Of a stretch of DNA of 64,000 nucleotides, positions 26,353-34,864 are shown in pieces. Below the pieces are notes generated by a model, which saw only the letters and a list, made by a program, of their open reading frames with translations, searched no databases and had not been told where the DNA came from. Every line of letters begins with the position of its first letter. Positions within the stretch are counted from its first letter, which is position 1. Position numbers and translations under genes: made by a program. The DNA is from Kaistia defluvii (lineage in GTDB: Bacteria; Pseudomonadota; Alphaproteobacteria; Rhizobiales; Kaistiaceae): NCBI RefSeq assembly GCF_040548815.1, contig NZ_JBEPSM010000001.1, positions 2,604,001 to 2,668,000 on the forward strand. Reading direction: 5' to 3'.

Positions 26353-28155
26353 TCAGGCGGCGTCTTCGCGGAGCTGCAGGCGGGCGAGCCTCGCATAGAG
26401 GCCGCCATGGCGCACGAGGGCCTCGTGCGTGCCTTCCTCGACGATGGCGCCACCGTCCATGACCAGGATGCGGTCGGCCTTGAGGATCGTCGCCAGGCGG
26501 TGGGCGATGACGATCGTCGTGCGGCCGACCATCAATTCATCCAACGCATCCTGAACGGCGACTTCGCTCTCGGCGTCGAGCGCCGACGTCGCCTCGTCGA
26601 GCAGCAGGATCGGCGCGTCCTTGAGGATGGCGCGGGCGATCGCAATGCGCTGGCGCTGGCCGCCGGAAAGCGTCACGCCGCGCTCGCCGAGTTCGGTCTC
26701 GTAGCCTTCCGGCAGCGTCACCAGGAACGCGTCGGCATGGGCGGAGACGGCCGCGCGCTTAATCGCGTCGCGGTCGGCGCCGGGATGGCCGATGCCGATA
26801 TTCTCCGCCGCACTCGCGGCGAACACCACCGTATCCTGCGGCACGATGGCGATATGGCTGCGCAGCGCGACGGGATCGAGATCGCGGATATCGACGCCGT
26901 CCACCGTCACGCGGCCCTGCTGCGGATCGTAGAAGCGCAGCATCAGGTTGAAGAGCGTGCTCTTGCCGGCCCCGGACGGACCGACCACGGCGACGCGCTC
27001 GCCCGGCTCGACGCGGAAGCCGATATGGCGGATCGCCGGGCCCCGCCCGCCTTCGGGATAGGCAAAGCCGACATCCTCGAACGCCACGGCGCCCCGGACC
27101 GGCTCGGCCAGTCGCTGCGGCTTCGAAGGTGCGGCGATCGACGGCTTTTCGGCCAGGATTTCGGCCAGCCGCTCTGCGGCGCCGGTCGCGTTGGAAATGT
27201 CGCCCCAGACCTGCGAGAGCTCGCCGAGCGCACCGGCGCCGATCACCGCATAGATCAGGAACTGGCCGAGCGTGCCCGGCGTCATCCGGCCGGCCATGAC
27301 GTCGTGCGCGCCCCACCACAGCACGGCGACCATGCTGGCGAACACCATGAAGATGCCGAAGCCGGTCAGCGCCGCGCGGGCAACCGTCGAATTGCGGGCC
27401 GCGACAAAGGCGCCCTCGACGCTTTCGGCGAATCGCCGCGCCACCGTCGCCTCGGCCGTGAAAGCCTGGACGATGCGGATCGCGCCGACGGCTTCCGAGG
27501 CATAGGCGGAGGCGTCCGCCAGCAGGTCCTGCGCCTTGCGCGAGCGCAGCCGGACGCGGCGGCCGAAGCCGACCAGCGGCAGCACGACGATCGGCAGCGC
27601 GATCAGCACGAGGCCGGAAAGCTTGGGGCTGGTGACGATCATCATCGCCACGCCGCCGATGAACATCACCAGGTTGCGCAGCGCGATCGAGATGCTGGCG
27701 CCGGCGACCGACTTGATCTGCGTCGTGTCTGCCGTGAGCCGCGAGGCGATCTCGCCGGAGCGGTTGCGGTCGAAGAAATCGATGCCGAGGGCTGAAAGAT
27801 GGCGGAAAACGTCGGCCCGGAGGTCGGCGACGACGCGCTCGCCGAGCCAGGTGACGAAATAGAAGCGCAGGCTGGAGGCGGTGGCCAGCACCGCGACGAC
27901 GCCGATCAGGGCCATGAAATAGACGTTGATCGTGCCGGCATTGTCGGCGGTGAAGCCGTGGTCGATCATGCGGCGGACGGCCAACGGCACGGTCAGGGTT
28001 GCCAGCGCCGCCATCACCAGCGCGAGGATCGCACCGACCAGCTGCGGCTTGCGGCGCAACACATAGGGCCGCAGCATGGCCAGCGGCCGCAGCGAGCGGC
28101 GGCCAGTCTTGGCAGCGCCCGCGGCGTCGCTCGGTATCGCGTCTCGGTCCGCCAT
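26353..28155 (-). CDS. ABC exporter, fused membrane and ATPase domains (MsbA-like)
   Basis: The 600-residue half-transporter has six predicted membrane helices in the first 320 residues, including GAILALVMAALATLTVPLAV, INVYFMALIGVVAVLATASS and LVMFIGGVAMMIVTSPKLSG. The ATPase domain carries Walker A VVGPSGAGKSTLFN, Q-loop IVPQDTVVFAASAAENI, signature LSGGQRQRIAIARAI, Walker B ILLLDEATSALDAESE and the H-loop VIAHRLATI. This is the lipid A/multidrug exporter family; substrate cannot be told. The start at 28155 (MADRDAIP) is the first ATG. It is divergent from rpmE and convergent with the motor pair, separated by a palindromic repeat. Confidence 0.92.
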   Translation of the reverse strand: MADRDAIPSDAAGAAKTGRRSLRPLAMLRPYVLRRKPQLVGAILALVMAALATLTVPLAVRRMIDHGFTADNAGTINVYFMALIGVVAVLATASSLRFYFVTWLGERVVADLRADVFRHLSALGIDFFDRNRSGEIASRLTADTTQIKSVAGASISIALRNLVMFIGGVAMMIVTSPKLSGLVLIALPIVVLPLVGFGRRVRLRSRKAQDLLADASAYASEAVGAIRIVQAFTAEATVARRFAESVEGAFVAARNSTVARAALTGFGIFMVFASMVAVLWWGAHDVMAGRMTPGTLGQFLIYAVIGAGALGELSQVWGDISNATGAAERLAEILAEKPSIAAPSKPQRLAEPVRGAVAFEDVGFAYPEGGRGPAIRHIGFRVEPGERVAVVGPSGAGKSTLFNLMLRFYDPQQGRVTVDGVDIRDLDPVALRSHIAIVPQDTVVFAASAAENIGIGHPGADRDAIKRAAVSAHADAFLVTLPEGYETELGERGVTLSGGQRQRIAIARAILKDAPILLLDEATSALDAESEVAVQDALDELMVGRTTIVIAHRLATILKADRILVMDGGAIVEEGTHEALVRHGGLYARLARLQLREDAA

Positions 28156-28391
28156 AGGCACCCGTCTCAGTCATTCCCGGAGGCGATCGCCTCGATGGCG
28201 CCTAGATGCACTGACGGCGGCAGTGTTTCAAGGCAAGCCGCCTCTTGTGCCGGCCGGAACGCTGGGCTATATCGTCGCCCCACAGGACGGCCGGTCGCAA
28301 GCAGCCGTTTTCCCCATTGATCAGGACGGCGCTTCCGCTTCGGCGGGCGACGACCATGCGGTCCAACGGACCGAGCCGCGAGGACCAGACG

Positions 28392-28616
28392 ATGAAGAAT
28401 GGCATTCATCCCGACTACCACACGATCAAGATCGTGATGACGAACGGGACCGAATATTTGACCAAGTCGACCTATGGCGAAGAGGGTTCGGTCATGAACC
28501 TCGACATCGACCCGTCGACGCACCCGGCCTGGACCGGCGGCAACCAGACCCTGCTCGACCGCGCCGGCCGCGTCTCGCGCTTCAACAACAAGTTCAAGGG
28601 CTTCATGGGCAGCTAA
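28392..28616 (+). CDS. rpmE: 50S ribosomal protein L31, cysteine-less form
   Basis: L31 helps bridge the two ribosomal subunits. The 74-residue protein begins [20 protein letters not shown], with [20 protein letters not shown] and the closing [12 protein letters not shown]. No cysteine is present, so this is the zinc-independent (C-minus) form, typical of many alphaproteobacteria. The ATG at 28392 starts within a run of acgATG after a weak purine stretch. It is monocistronic with a terminator 28 bases downstream, divergent from the ABC exporter; the 236-bp gap holds both promoters. Confidence 0.95.
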   Translation: MKNGIHPDYHTIKIVMTNGTEYLTKSTYGEEGSVMNLDIDPSTHPAWTGGNQTLLDRAGRVSRFNNKFKGFMGS

Positions 28617-28643
28617 TTCGCCCGTTCGAAGTACTGGAATAAG

Positions 28644-28671
28644 AAAACCCCGGTCATTGGCCGGGGTTTTT
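28644..28671 (+). terminator. Rho-independent terminator after rpmE
   Basis: AAAACCCCGG (28644-28653) pairs perfectly with CCGGGGTTTT (28661-28670) around a 7-base loop, ending in five T. It lies between rpmE (plus) and rcdA (minus) and, being A-flanked, may stop both transcripts. Confidence 0.88.
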
Positions 28672-28724
28672 GTTTGTCCGGATGTTGGCTGCCGATAGGG
28701 CTGCTGCCGGCGAGCGCCGGGCGC

Positions 28725-29252
28725 CTATTCGCCGCCCGAGCCGAACGCGCGCGCCAGCTGGCCGAGCTGGCGACTGACCGGGTTCTCGGCAGGCTCCTCG
28801 GCATTGGCGGCGTTGTACATGGCATCGTCCAGGCGGATGACGCGCTCCTGCAGCCGCACCGAATGCTCGATCAGCTCGCGCAGCCGCACCGGCAGGTCCT
28901 GCCAGTTCGGCCCCTCGGTCAGCGTGCCGAAGCCGCGCAGCCGCACCTTGGCCTTTTCCGTACCCGCCTGCTCGAAGGTCATCTCGCCCTCGTTGACCGC
29001 GCGCTGCAGCAGCAGCCAGGAGGCGATCTGCATCAGCCGGGTCGTCAGCCGCATCGATTCGGTGGCGTAGGTGAGCGAGGCGGCGCGCGGGAGGTCGCGT
29101 GATTCGGCCCGGCCGTCGCCGTCCAGATAGGCCGCCGTCTCTTCGACGAGCAGCATTCCTTCCCGGAAAAGGCCACGGAAAGTGTCCGAAAAGGCAAACC
29201 GCCTGCCGAAAACGACCGGCGGATCGATTTGCCCAGGGCTATCGTCTGTCAT
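28725..29252 (-). CDS. rcdA: RcdA-like regulator of CtrA degradation (DUF1465)
   Basis: In Caulobacter RcdA is an adaptor that, with CpdR and PopA, delivers the master regulator CtrA to ClpXP. The 175-residue protein from the ATG at 29252 (MTDDSPGQ) contains the DUF1465 core: FRGLFREGMLLVEETAAYLD, LPRAASLTYATESMRLTTR and LMQIASWLLLQRAVNEGEM, followed by LRELIEHSVRLQERVIRLDD. In this three-helix bundle the conserved face is intact. Longer upstream in-frame sequence is basic and not family-like. A perfect CtrA box lies about 200 bp upstream, which fits reports that CtrA controls rcdA in Caulobacter. Confidence 0.9.
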   Translation of the reverse strand: MTDDSPGQIDPPVVFGRRFAFSDTFRGLFREGMLLVEETAAYLDGDGRAESRDLPRAASLTYATESMRLTTRLMQIASWLLLQRAVNEGEMTFEQAGTEKAKVRLRGFGTLTEGPNWQDLPVRLRELIEHSVRLQERVIRLDDAMYNAANAEEPAENPVSRQLGQLARAFGSGGE

Positions 29253-29453
29253 GAAGCCATTCCACTGCGCAGCCGTGCTCGTCCACCAGGGGCAAGCGGG
29301 GCGCAAGTTTTCCGGATTTTGACTCCTGCGAACCCGGAAGTCAAAAAAAGAGCCGCGATGAACGGCTCTTGTGAGGCGACAGAGGGAGGAGACCAACAGA
29401 ACGCTTCAGTCACATCCAGATCGCTGGATCGCCTCATTAAGGCTCCCGAAACC

Positions 29454-29469
29454 TTAACGAGCCGTTAAC
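29454..29469 (-). promoter_or_regulatory. Perfect CtrA-binding box upstream of rcdA
   Basis: TTAA (29454-29457), 7 bases, then TTAAC (29465-29469) matches TTAA-N7-TTAAC exactly; the site is near-palindromic, so it reads as GTTAA on the other strand too. It is the only perfect match seen in the window and lies upstream of rcdA on the minus strand, about 200 bp from its ATG, in the gap after the DUF1192 gene. A further TTAA at 29437-29440 may be a half site. Confidence 0.7.
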
Positions 29470-29490
29470 GCCGCCGTGGTGCTCCGTCCC

Positions 29491-29682
29491 TCACGTCTTG
29501 AAGAAGGAAGAAGCCGCCTCGCGCGACGCCGTCTTGGCGGCGATCGCCTCGCGCAGCCGCGCGATTTCGCCCTCCATCAAGGCGATGCGGTCGGTCAGTT
29601 CATCGATCGAAAGCCGCCCCAGATCCTCGCCGATCCGATGCGGCGACGGCTTTTCCACCGGGACGTCGTCGAAAAGGGCCAT
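29491..29682 (-). CDS. DUF1192 small protein
   Basis: The 63-residue protein begins MALFDDVPVEKPSPHRIGED, then LGRLSIDELTDRIALMEGEI and a helical tail ARLREAIAAKTASREAAS ending SSFFK. This is the DUF1192 family, found across alphaproteobacteria, with a disordered N-terminal motif and one amphipathic helix. The start at 29682 is the only one giving the family N-terminus. It lies upstream of the rcdA promoter region and is divergent from the quinone oxidoreductase, with 97 bases between their starts. No function has been assigned to the family to my knowledge. Confidence 0.85.
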   Translation of the reverse strand: MALFDDVPVEKPSPHRIGEDLGRLSIDELTDRIALMEGEIARLREAIAAKTASREAASSFFKT

Positions 29683-29779
29683 GATGCGCTCCACTCGTTT
29701 TTGGGTCCCGCCTGGTTCAAAGATAGCAATATTGAATCGGCCTTTGCCAGTCAGGGCGCCGAAGTCCAAGGAGACGTTG

Positions 29780-30778
29780 ATGAACGCTGTTCCCGAAACC
29801 ATGACCGCCATCGCCATTTCCGAGCCGGGCGGGCCGGACGTTCTGCAGCCGACCCAGCGCCCCGTGCCGCACCCGTTCGAGCACGAGATCTTGATCCAGG
29901 TGGCGGCGGCCGGCGTCAACCGACCGGATGTTGCGCAGCGGCAGGGTCATTATCCGCCGCCCAAGGGCGCCTCCGACCTGCCGGGCCTGGAGGTCGCCGG
30001 CCATGTCGTGGCGCTCGGCCGCAATGTCACGCGCTTCGCCATCGGCGATACCGTGACGGCGCTGGTCGCCGGCGGCGGCTATGCCGAATATGTCGCCGTC
30101 CACGAGTCCAATGCCCTCCCCGTGCCCAAGGGCCTGAGCCTGGTCGAGGCGGCCGCCCTGCCCGAGACCTTCTTCACCGTCTGGCACAATGTCTTCGAGC
30201 GCTGCGGCCTGAAGGCGGGCGATGTCTTCCTCATGCATGGCGGCACGTCCGGCATCGGCACCACGGCGATCCAGCTGGCTAAGGCGTTCGGCGCCACCGT
30301 GCTGGCAACGGCTGGATCGGCCGAGAAATGCGCCGCTTGCATCGAGCTCGGCGCCAGCCACGCCATCAACTACCATACGGAGGATTTCGTCAGCGTCGTG
30401 AAGGCGGTGACCGATGGCCACGGCGCCGATGTCATCCTCGACATGGTGGGCGGCGACTATATCGAGCGCAATTTCGACGCCGCCGCGCTGGACGGCCATA
30501 TCGGCCAGATCGCCTTCCTGAACGGGCCGATCGCCGACGTGAACTTCACCCGCCTGCTCGCCAAGCGCCTCACCCTGACGGGATCGACACTGCGCCCGCG
30601 CACCATCGCCTTCAAGGCGGGCATTGCCCGCGCGCTCCAGGAAAAGGTGTGGCCTCTCATCGAGCGGCGCGAAGTCTTGCCGCGCATCGATGCCACCTTC
30701 CCGCTGCTGCAGGCCGCGGAAGCGCATCGGCGGATGGAGAGCTCCGGCCATATCGGCAAGATCGTCCTGACCGTCTGA
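29780..30778 (+). CDS. NAD(P)H quinone oxidoreductase, PIG3/zeta-crystallin family
   Basis: This is a zinc-independent medium-chain dehydrogenase. The 332-residue protein starts at ATG 29780 with AAGGAG upstream. It shows the family marks: ISEPGGPDVLQPTQRPVP, GVNRPDVAQRQGHYPPPKG, PGLEVAGHVVALG, and the nucleotide-binding HGGTSGIGTTAIQLAKAFGA. PPPKGASD and the NRPDxxQRxGxYPPP stretch are typical of the TP53I3 (PIG3) branch, which reduces quinones with NADPH. There is no zinc-ligand cysteine cluster. It is divergent from the DUF1192 gene and alone in its transcription unit as far as can be seen. Confidence 0.92.
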   Translation: MNAVPETMTAIAISEPGGPDVLQPTQRPVPHPFEHEILIQVAAAGVNRPDVAQRQGHYPPPKGASDLPGLEVAGHVVALGRNVTRFAIGDTVTALVAGGGYAEYVAVHESNALPVPKGLSLVEAAALPETFFTVWHNVFERCGLKAGDVFLMHGGTSGIGTTAIQLAKAFGATVLATAGSAEKCAACIELGASHAINYHTEDFVSVVKAVTDGHGADVILDMVGGDYIERNFDAAALDGHIGQIAFLNGPIADVNFTRLLAKRLTLTGSTLRPRTIAFKAGIARALQEKVWPLIERREVLPRIDATFPLLQAAEAHRRMESSGHIGKIVLTV

Positions 30779-31080
30779 GTGACCCGGCCGCGCCCCTCCC
30801 GCGCGAAAATGGTTCGCCCGCTGAAACCAGAGCGGGCGAGAGCCGTTGCCCCTCTGGGGAGCGTCGAAGTTCGCCGGCGCTGCCAAGCGTAACATCGGTG
30901 GCTCCCCGTCGAGATCCGCTGGATAGAGGCTGAGAATCGGCGGGCTTACGCCCTTGATCAGCCTCCATGCAGTAGATTTCGAGACCGCGTAAAACGTAAC
31001 CCATCGTTTCCTCTTCTTGGAAGGGGACGATTCGATGTAAGATTGCGCTTGTCGGTGCAACACGCACCCCGGAGGACAAC
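30779..31080. other. 302-bp intergenic region with one hairpin
   Basis: No convincing gene is present; short frames on the minus strand lack family-like features. A 9-bp perfect inverted repeat (30814-30822 with 30831-30839) lies 36 bases after the oxidoreductase stop and lacks a T run; it is a possible terminator-like end. The last part contains the leader of the 31081 gene, including a GGAGGA ribosome site at about 31072. Confidence 0.5.
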
Positions 31081-31368
31081 ATGCAACGCCAAAATACTTG
31101 GGTTTGGGTCGTCGTCGTCATCATCGTTCTGGTGATCGCCTATTTCTGGTGGAAGTCCCGCACGCACGTCGCGCCGCCCACGCCGGCAGCCGTCGAGCAG
31201 TCCACGCCGGCCCCCGCCCCGGCTACCCCGGCTCCGGAACCCGCGAAGCCTGCTGAGCCCGCTCCGGCCCCGGCGCCCGCGCCGTCGACCCCTGAGCCTG
31301 CTCCGGCTACCCCTGCTCCGGCCACCCCGGCCCCGGCAACGCCGGCTCCGTCGACCCCCGCCCCGTAA
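31081..31368 (+). CDS. Small single-pass membrane protein with Pro/Ala-rich tail
   Basis: The 95-residue product has a membrane helix at about residues 7-24 (VWVVVVIIVLVIAYFWW) directly after a six-residue N-terminus, then about 70 residues of PAP, ATPAP and EPA repeats. A GGAGGA site lies four bases before the ATG, and a perfect terminator follows 25 bases after the stop, so it is a self-contained unit. I do not recognise a family. The repeats suggest an extended periplasmic spacer similar in style to TolA, but no terminal domain follows. The reading frame is well supported by the ribosome site and terminator. Confidence 0.8.
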   Translation: MQRQNTWVWVVVVIIVLVIAYFWWKSRTHVAPPTPAAVEQSTPAPAPATPAPEPAKPAEPAPAPAPAPSTPEPAPATPAPATPAPATPAPSTPAP

Positions 31369-31393
31369 TTCTGCGGCGGGCGAACGCAAGATT

Positions 31394-31425
31394 GCCGGAT
31401 GCGACCACGGTCGCATCCGGCTTTT
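31394..31425 (+). terminator. Rho-independent terminator after the Pro/Ala-rich gene
   Basis: A perfect 12-bp stem (31394-31405 with 31410-31421) with a 4-base loop is followed by TTTT. It is among the cleanest terminators in the window and isolates the 31081 gene from trcR. Confidence 0.9.
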
Positions 31426-31586
31426 GTCGTCGATCGAGGGATCGGGAAAGGCCAGCTTGGCGTTTCCCTCGGCAAGCATTGTTTGCGTCGGGAAAGGCAC
31501 CGGTCTATATATCGGCCCATTCCCGTCATTCAGACGATTGCTCTGCTCCTCCGGCCGACCACCGGGAGAGCGACCAGGAGAGAATT

Positions 31587-32309
31587 ATGTCGACTATCCC
31601 GCTGATGCCAAAGGCAACCGCCGTATGGCTCGTCGAGAATACCTCTCTCGGCTTCGACCAGATCGCCGATTTCTGCAAGCTTCACCCGCTCGAAGTGAAG
31701 GCAATCGCCGACGGCGAGGCTGCCCAGACGATCAAGGGCCTCGATCCTGTGACGACGGGCCAGCTGACGCGCGAGGAAATCGACCGCGCCCAGAAGGATC
31801 CGAAGTACCGGCTGAAGATGGCCGAGACGCGCGTCCGCGTTCCCGTGCAGAAGCGCAAGGGTCCGCGCTACACGCCGGTGTCGCGCCGTCAGGATCGCCC
31901 CAACGCCATTCTCTGGCTGCTACGCAACCATCCGGAGCTGAAGGACGCCGCGATCATGCGTCTGGTCGGCACGACCAAGCCGACGATCGATTCGATCCGC
32001 GGCCGCAGCCACTGGAATTCCACCAATCTGACGCCGTCCGACCCGGTCATGCTCGGCCTGTGCTCGCAGATCGACCTCGATTTCGAAGTCGAGAAGGCCG
32101 CCAAGAACGCCCCGCCGCGTGAAATCGGCGCCGAGGGCGAGACCCTGCTGCCGACGGAAGAGACGACCGCCGCCGACGCCCTGGCCTCGGCTGCCCTGCG
32201 CTCCTATCGCCAGGAAGAGCCGCAGGACGACGAGCTGGACGCCGACGCCGTCTTTGCCAAGCTGAAGTCGCTGAAGGGCCCCGTCGACGAGGACGAAGAC
32301 GAGGCCTGA
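31587..32309 (+). CDS. trcR: Cell-cycle transcriptional regulator TrcR (DUF1013)
   Basis: TrcR is an alphaproteobacterial cell-cycle factor associated with RNA polymerase and CcrM-dependent transcription. The 240-residue protein starts MSTIPLMPKATAVWLVENTS, then LGFDQIADFCKLHPLEVKAI, RAQKDPKYRLKMAE and a helix-turn-helix-like stretch RPNAILWLLRNHPELKDAAI with GTTKPTIDSIRGRSHWNS. The C-terminus is acidic (DELDADAVFAKL ending DEDEDEA). A CAGGAGAG site precedes the ATG at 31587. The family is secure; the gene symbol follows the NCBI family name. A terminator follows it. Confidence 0.93.
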   Translation: MSTIPLMPKATAVWLVENTSLGFDQIADFCKLHPLEVKAIADGEAAQTIKGLDPVTTGQLTREEIDRAQKDPKYRLKMAETRVRVPVQKRKGPRYTPVSRRQDRPNAILWLLRNHPELKDAAIMRLVGTTKPTIDSIRGRSHWNSTNLTPSDPVMLGLCSQIDLDFEVEKAAKNAPPREIGAEGETLLPTEETTAADALASAALRSYRQEEPQDDELDADAVFAKLKSLKGPVDEDEDEA

Positions 32310-32392
32310 TCCCGGGCCACGCGGCCGGACGGGCGGGGCTCCAACAGCCCTCCCCGCCCCCTCAGCCGGCGCCTGACAGATCCCGACACAAT

Positions 32393-32423
32393 GGCCTCGC
32401 CCACCGGGCGGGGCCTTTTCTTT
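32393..32423 (+). terminator. Rho-independent terminator after trcR
   Basis: A 10-bp stem with one G-T pair (32393-32402 with 32406-32415, loop of 3) is followed by TTTTCTTT. It lies 84 bases after the trcR stop. The remaining 210 bases up to the rpsU promoter contain no gene I can support. Confidence 0.82.
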
Positions 32424-32634
32424 GCCCGCCGCCACGATTCCTTGAGGCGAGGCGCGACGTGCGATTGCGACTCACTCGCGAAGAATTGCTTCCAGCGCCG
32501 GATTCTGCTTGAATCAGCCTTGTGGCGGCCTCTAGCGCTCGCGGATTCCGGGCTCTCGCTCCCGGAACGCGGGCCAAAAAGCCACGCTGACCCGGCGAAA
32601 ACGAGAATTTACCTTGTTTCGGCGGCTCTCCGCT

Positions 32635-32663
32635 TTGACATCGCCTCCCCCCTTCTGCTATGA
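32635..32663 (+). promoter_or_regulatory. Sigma-70-like promoter of rpsU
   Basis: TTGACA at 32635-32640 and CTATGA at 32658-32663 are separated by 17 bases. This is the best -35/-10 pair seen in the window; it would start transcription near 32670 and give a leader of about 95 bases before the GTG of rpsU. Confidence 0.65.
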
Positions 32664-32764
32664 GAGCGACCACAATTGGGACGGTGTTGATAAGCGGCTT
32701 TTGTCGCCCTGCCTCGTCTCCCCCGAGATTTCATCCGGACCGGATCAAGATAGGACGCTCCCGC

Positions 32765-32995
32765 GTGCAGGTACTCGTTCGCGACAATAACGTCGATCAG
32801 GCGCTCAAGGCTCTCAAGAAGAAGATGCAGCGTGAAGGCATCTTCCGTGAGATGAAGCTGCGCAACTTCTACGAGAAGCCCTCGGAGAAGAAGGCACGCG
32901 AGAAGGCGGAAGCCGTCCGTCGTGCTCGCAAGCTGGCTCGCAAGCGCGCCCAGCGCGAAGGCGGCATCGTCGCGGCTCCCAAGCCGAAGCGTTGA
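32765..32995 (+). CDS. rpsU: 30S ribosomal protein S21
   Basis: S21 is the small basic ribosomal protein needed for initiation on the anti-Shine-Dalgarno helix. The 76-residue protein starts at GTG 32765: [20 protein letters not shown], then [20 protein letters not shown] and a lysine/arginine-rich tail ending APKPKR. The GTG start is the normal one for this family in rhizobia; upstream in-frame sequence is not S21-like. It is transcribed from the promoter at 32635 and is followed by a terminator at 33052. Cysteine-free and 76 residues long, as usual in the group. Confidence 0.95.
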   Translation: MQVLVRDNNVDQALKALKKKMQREGIFREMKLRNFYEKPSEKKAREKAEAVRRARKLARKRAQREGGIVAAPKPKR

Positions 32996-33051
32996 TAAGC
33001 CAGGGCATCGCCCTGCTTTCGCCTGCTTTTTCGCTTTGAAGTTCAGAGGTG

Positions 33052-33083
33052 ACGAGCCCGTTGTTTCGGGCTCGTTTCCTTTT
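33052..33083 (+). terminator. Rho-independent terminator after rpsU
   Basis: A 9-bp perfect stem (33052-33060 with 33067-33075) with loop TTGTTT is followed by TTCCTTTTG. It ends the rpsU transcript 56 bases after its stop. Confidence 0.82.
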
Positions 33084-33214
33084 GTTTTCTTGCGCCCTTT
33101 CCATTCGCCATGGGCGCCCGTTTGGGAGCTACGCTCATGATGGCGCTCGGCAGGTTTTCATCCGCGAGCCCGGCCTCGACCGCAATCGGCAGCCAGGAGC
33201 TTGCCTTGAGGTCG

Positions 33215-34042
33215 ATGGGCGGATTGGCGCAGCGACCGCTCTGGATCGCGCTCGCCGGCGCGCTGGCGCTCGCAGGCTGCCAGACGGCGTCCAATGTTCA
33301 CGATTTCGACGATGTCGACCGCGCCATGGGCTCGGAAGCGAACATCTCGTCACTCAGCTCGGTCGTGAACCAGAATCCCAGCGACGCCTCGGGCTACAAT
33401 GTGCGCGGCACGGCGCTCGGCCGCGCGGGTCGCTACGACCAGGCGCTCGCCGACTTCAACCGCGCCATCGAGATCAATCCGGGCTTCTACCAGGCCTATT
33501 CGAACCGCGCCCTCGTCCAGCGCAAGCTGAACCAGAACGGCCAGGCGCTGTCGGACTATAATCGTTCGATCGAGATCAATCCGAGCTACAACGAAGCCTA
33601 TGTCGGCCGCGGCAATCTCTATCGCTCGCAGGGCCAGATCGACATGGCGCTCGCCGATTTCTCCAAGGCGATCGAGTTGGAGCCGACAGATCCCAAGGCC
33701 TACAACAATCGCGCCCTGATCTATCAGGGCCAGGGCCGCCACAACGACGCCATCGCCGATTTCACCGCGTCGATGACCTATGCGCCGAACGCGGTCGCCC
33801 CGCATCTCGGCCGTGGCCTGTCCTATCTCGCGACCGCCGACTACAAGGCAGCCCTCGACGACTTCAACGCCGTCGTCCGCCGCGACAAGGACAATTACCA
33901 GGGCTGGACCAACCAGGGCCTGGCGCTGGAGAAGCTGGGCGAGCGCGACGCGGCCTACGCCGCCTTCAACCGCGCCCACACGCTCAATTCCGGCTACGCC
34001 CCGGCCCGCGACGGCATGCGCCGCACGGCCCCCGCCAGCTAA
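33215..34042 (+). CDS. TPR-repeat lipoprotein (NlpI-like)
   Basis: The ATG at 33215 gives a 275-residue precursor with a lipoprotein signal (PLWIALAGALALAGC, lipobox LAGC); an in-frame ATG at 33110 would add 35 residues in front of the signal and is less likely. The mature protein has about six TPR units, each around 34 residues: GYNVRGTALGRAGRYDQALA, AYSNRALVQRKLNQNGQALS, AYVGRGNLYRSQGQIDMALA, AYNNRALIYQGQGRHNDAIA and so on. In Escherichia coli the related NlpI scaffolds peptidoglycan hydrolases. It lies between rpsU and the DUF6065 gene, convergent with the latter. Confidence 0.88.
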   Translation: MGGLAQRPLWIALAGALALAGCQTASNVHDFDDVDRAMGSEANISSLSSVVNQNPSDASGYNVRGTALGRAGRYDQALADFNRAIEINPGFYQAYSNRALVQRKLNQNGQALSDYNRSIEINPSYNEAYVGRGNLYRSQGQIDMALADFSKAIELEPTDPKAYNNRALIYQGQGRHNDAIADFTASMTYAPNAVAPHLGRGLSYLATADYKAALDDFNAVVRRDKDNYQGWTNQGLALEKLGERDAAYAAFNRAHTLNSGYAPARDGMRRTAPAS

Positions 34043-34092
34043 GCTGACATCGGGCGGGGACCAGCTTGGAGCCCCGCCTGCCGTCGTCGCGG

Positions 34093-34842
34093 CTATTCTG
34101 GCTGGACGTCCGGATCCTCGAAGGGCTTCAGCCGAAGCCGGGTCAGGTGGTCGCCCGGCGCCGCGCGCTCATCAAAGACATCCGTGCCGCGCCGGTAGTT
34201 TCCGGGCCATTTCTGCCGCCGCTCGGGTGAATCGGGATCCTTCAGCGCCTGCTGGAACACGCCCCGCCTCTCGCCCCATTGCCGCATATATTCGGCGAGT
34301 TCGGGATCGTCGGAGAGCTTTCGCTTTTCCGGCTCGAAGCTCTCCAGTTCGCCCCGCTTCACGGGAACGATCTGGCAGATCGGCTGCCCCTTCCTGAACC
34401 GCACGGCGAAATTCGGCCGGGTCAGCTGCCAGTTCATCGAGACGACGGTCGAGGCCCAATCCATCTCGACGATTCCGGTGAGCGGCGACACGCCGTCGAC
34501 CGGATTGTTCGGCGGGGCCTGGATGATCAGGTCGTAACCCGGCTCGGTCCGGAACACGGCCGGTACCTTGTAGGTGATGATTCCAGCGCCGAAGAAGCTG
34601 AGGATGACGCCGTTCGTATCCTCGTCCGCGAGAATGGCGACGCAATCCTTGTTGGCGCCGCCGTTCCAGATCGCCGTGAAGCTCACCGGCGACAGGATCT
34701 CCCAGCCATGCATGTTCGCCATCAGCAGCGGCAGGCAGCCATAGGCATATCGCTCGAAGTAGGCGTCCATCCAGGCCCGGTTCGGCCGCGCCGGCCGGAT
34801 GTCGAGCTCGTGGCCATCCAGCACATAGGCGATGAGCTTCAT
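34093..34842 (-). CDS. DUF6065 family protein
   Basis: The 249-residue protein begins MKLIAYVLDGHELDIRPARP and contains RYAYGCLPLLMANMHGWEIL, FTAIWNGGANKDCVAI, SFFGAGIITYKVPAVFRTEP, LIIQAPPNNPVDGVSPLTGI and PICQIVPVKRGELESFEPEK. This looks like a DUF6065 family protein: a compact beta-rich domain with conserved H/W/N/D residues and a tail rich in R, D and P. No signal peptide or membrane segment is visible. The family has no function that I know of. A 33-codon RiPP-leader-like gene lies 116 bases upstream on the same strand, and AGG precedes the ATG by six bases. Family name is from memory and should be searched. Confidence 0.78.
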   Translation of the reverse strand: MKLIAYVLDGHELDIRPARPNRAWMDAYFERYAYGCLPLLMANMHGWEILSPVSFTAIWNGGANKDCVAILADEDTNGVILSFFGAGIITYKVPAVFRTEPGYDLIIQAPPNNPVDGVSPLTGIVEMDWASTVVSMNWQLTRPNFAVRFRKGQPICQIVPVKRGELESFEPEKRKLSDDPELAEYMRQWGERRGVFQQALKDPDSPERRQKWPGNYRRGTDVFDERAAPGDHLTRLRLKPFEDPDVQPE

Positions 34843-34864
34843 GCTTGCCTGGTCGCTTTCATCC

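Noticed and set aside
30700..31060. Minus-strand coding frames in the gap upstream of 31081
   Set aside because: The translations extend antisense into the oxidoreductase gene, have no hydrophobic or family pattern and no ribosome site.
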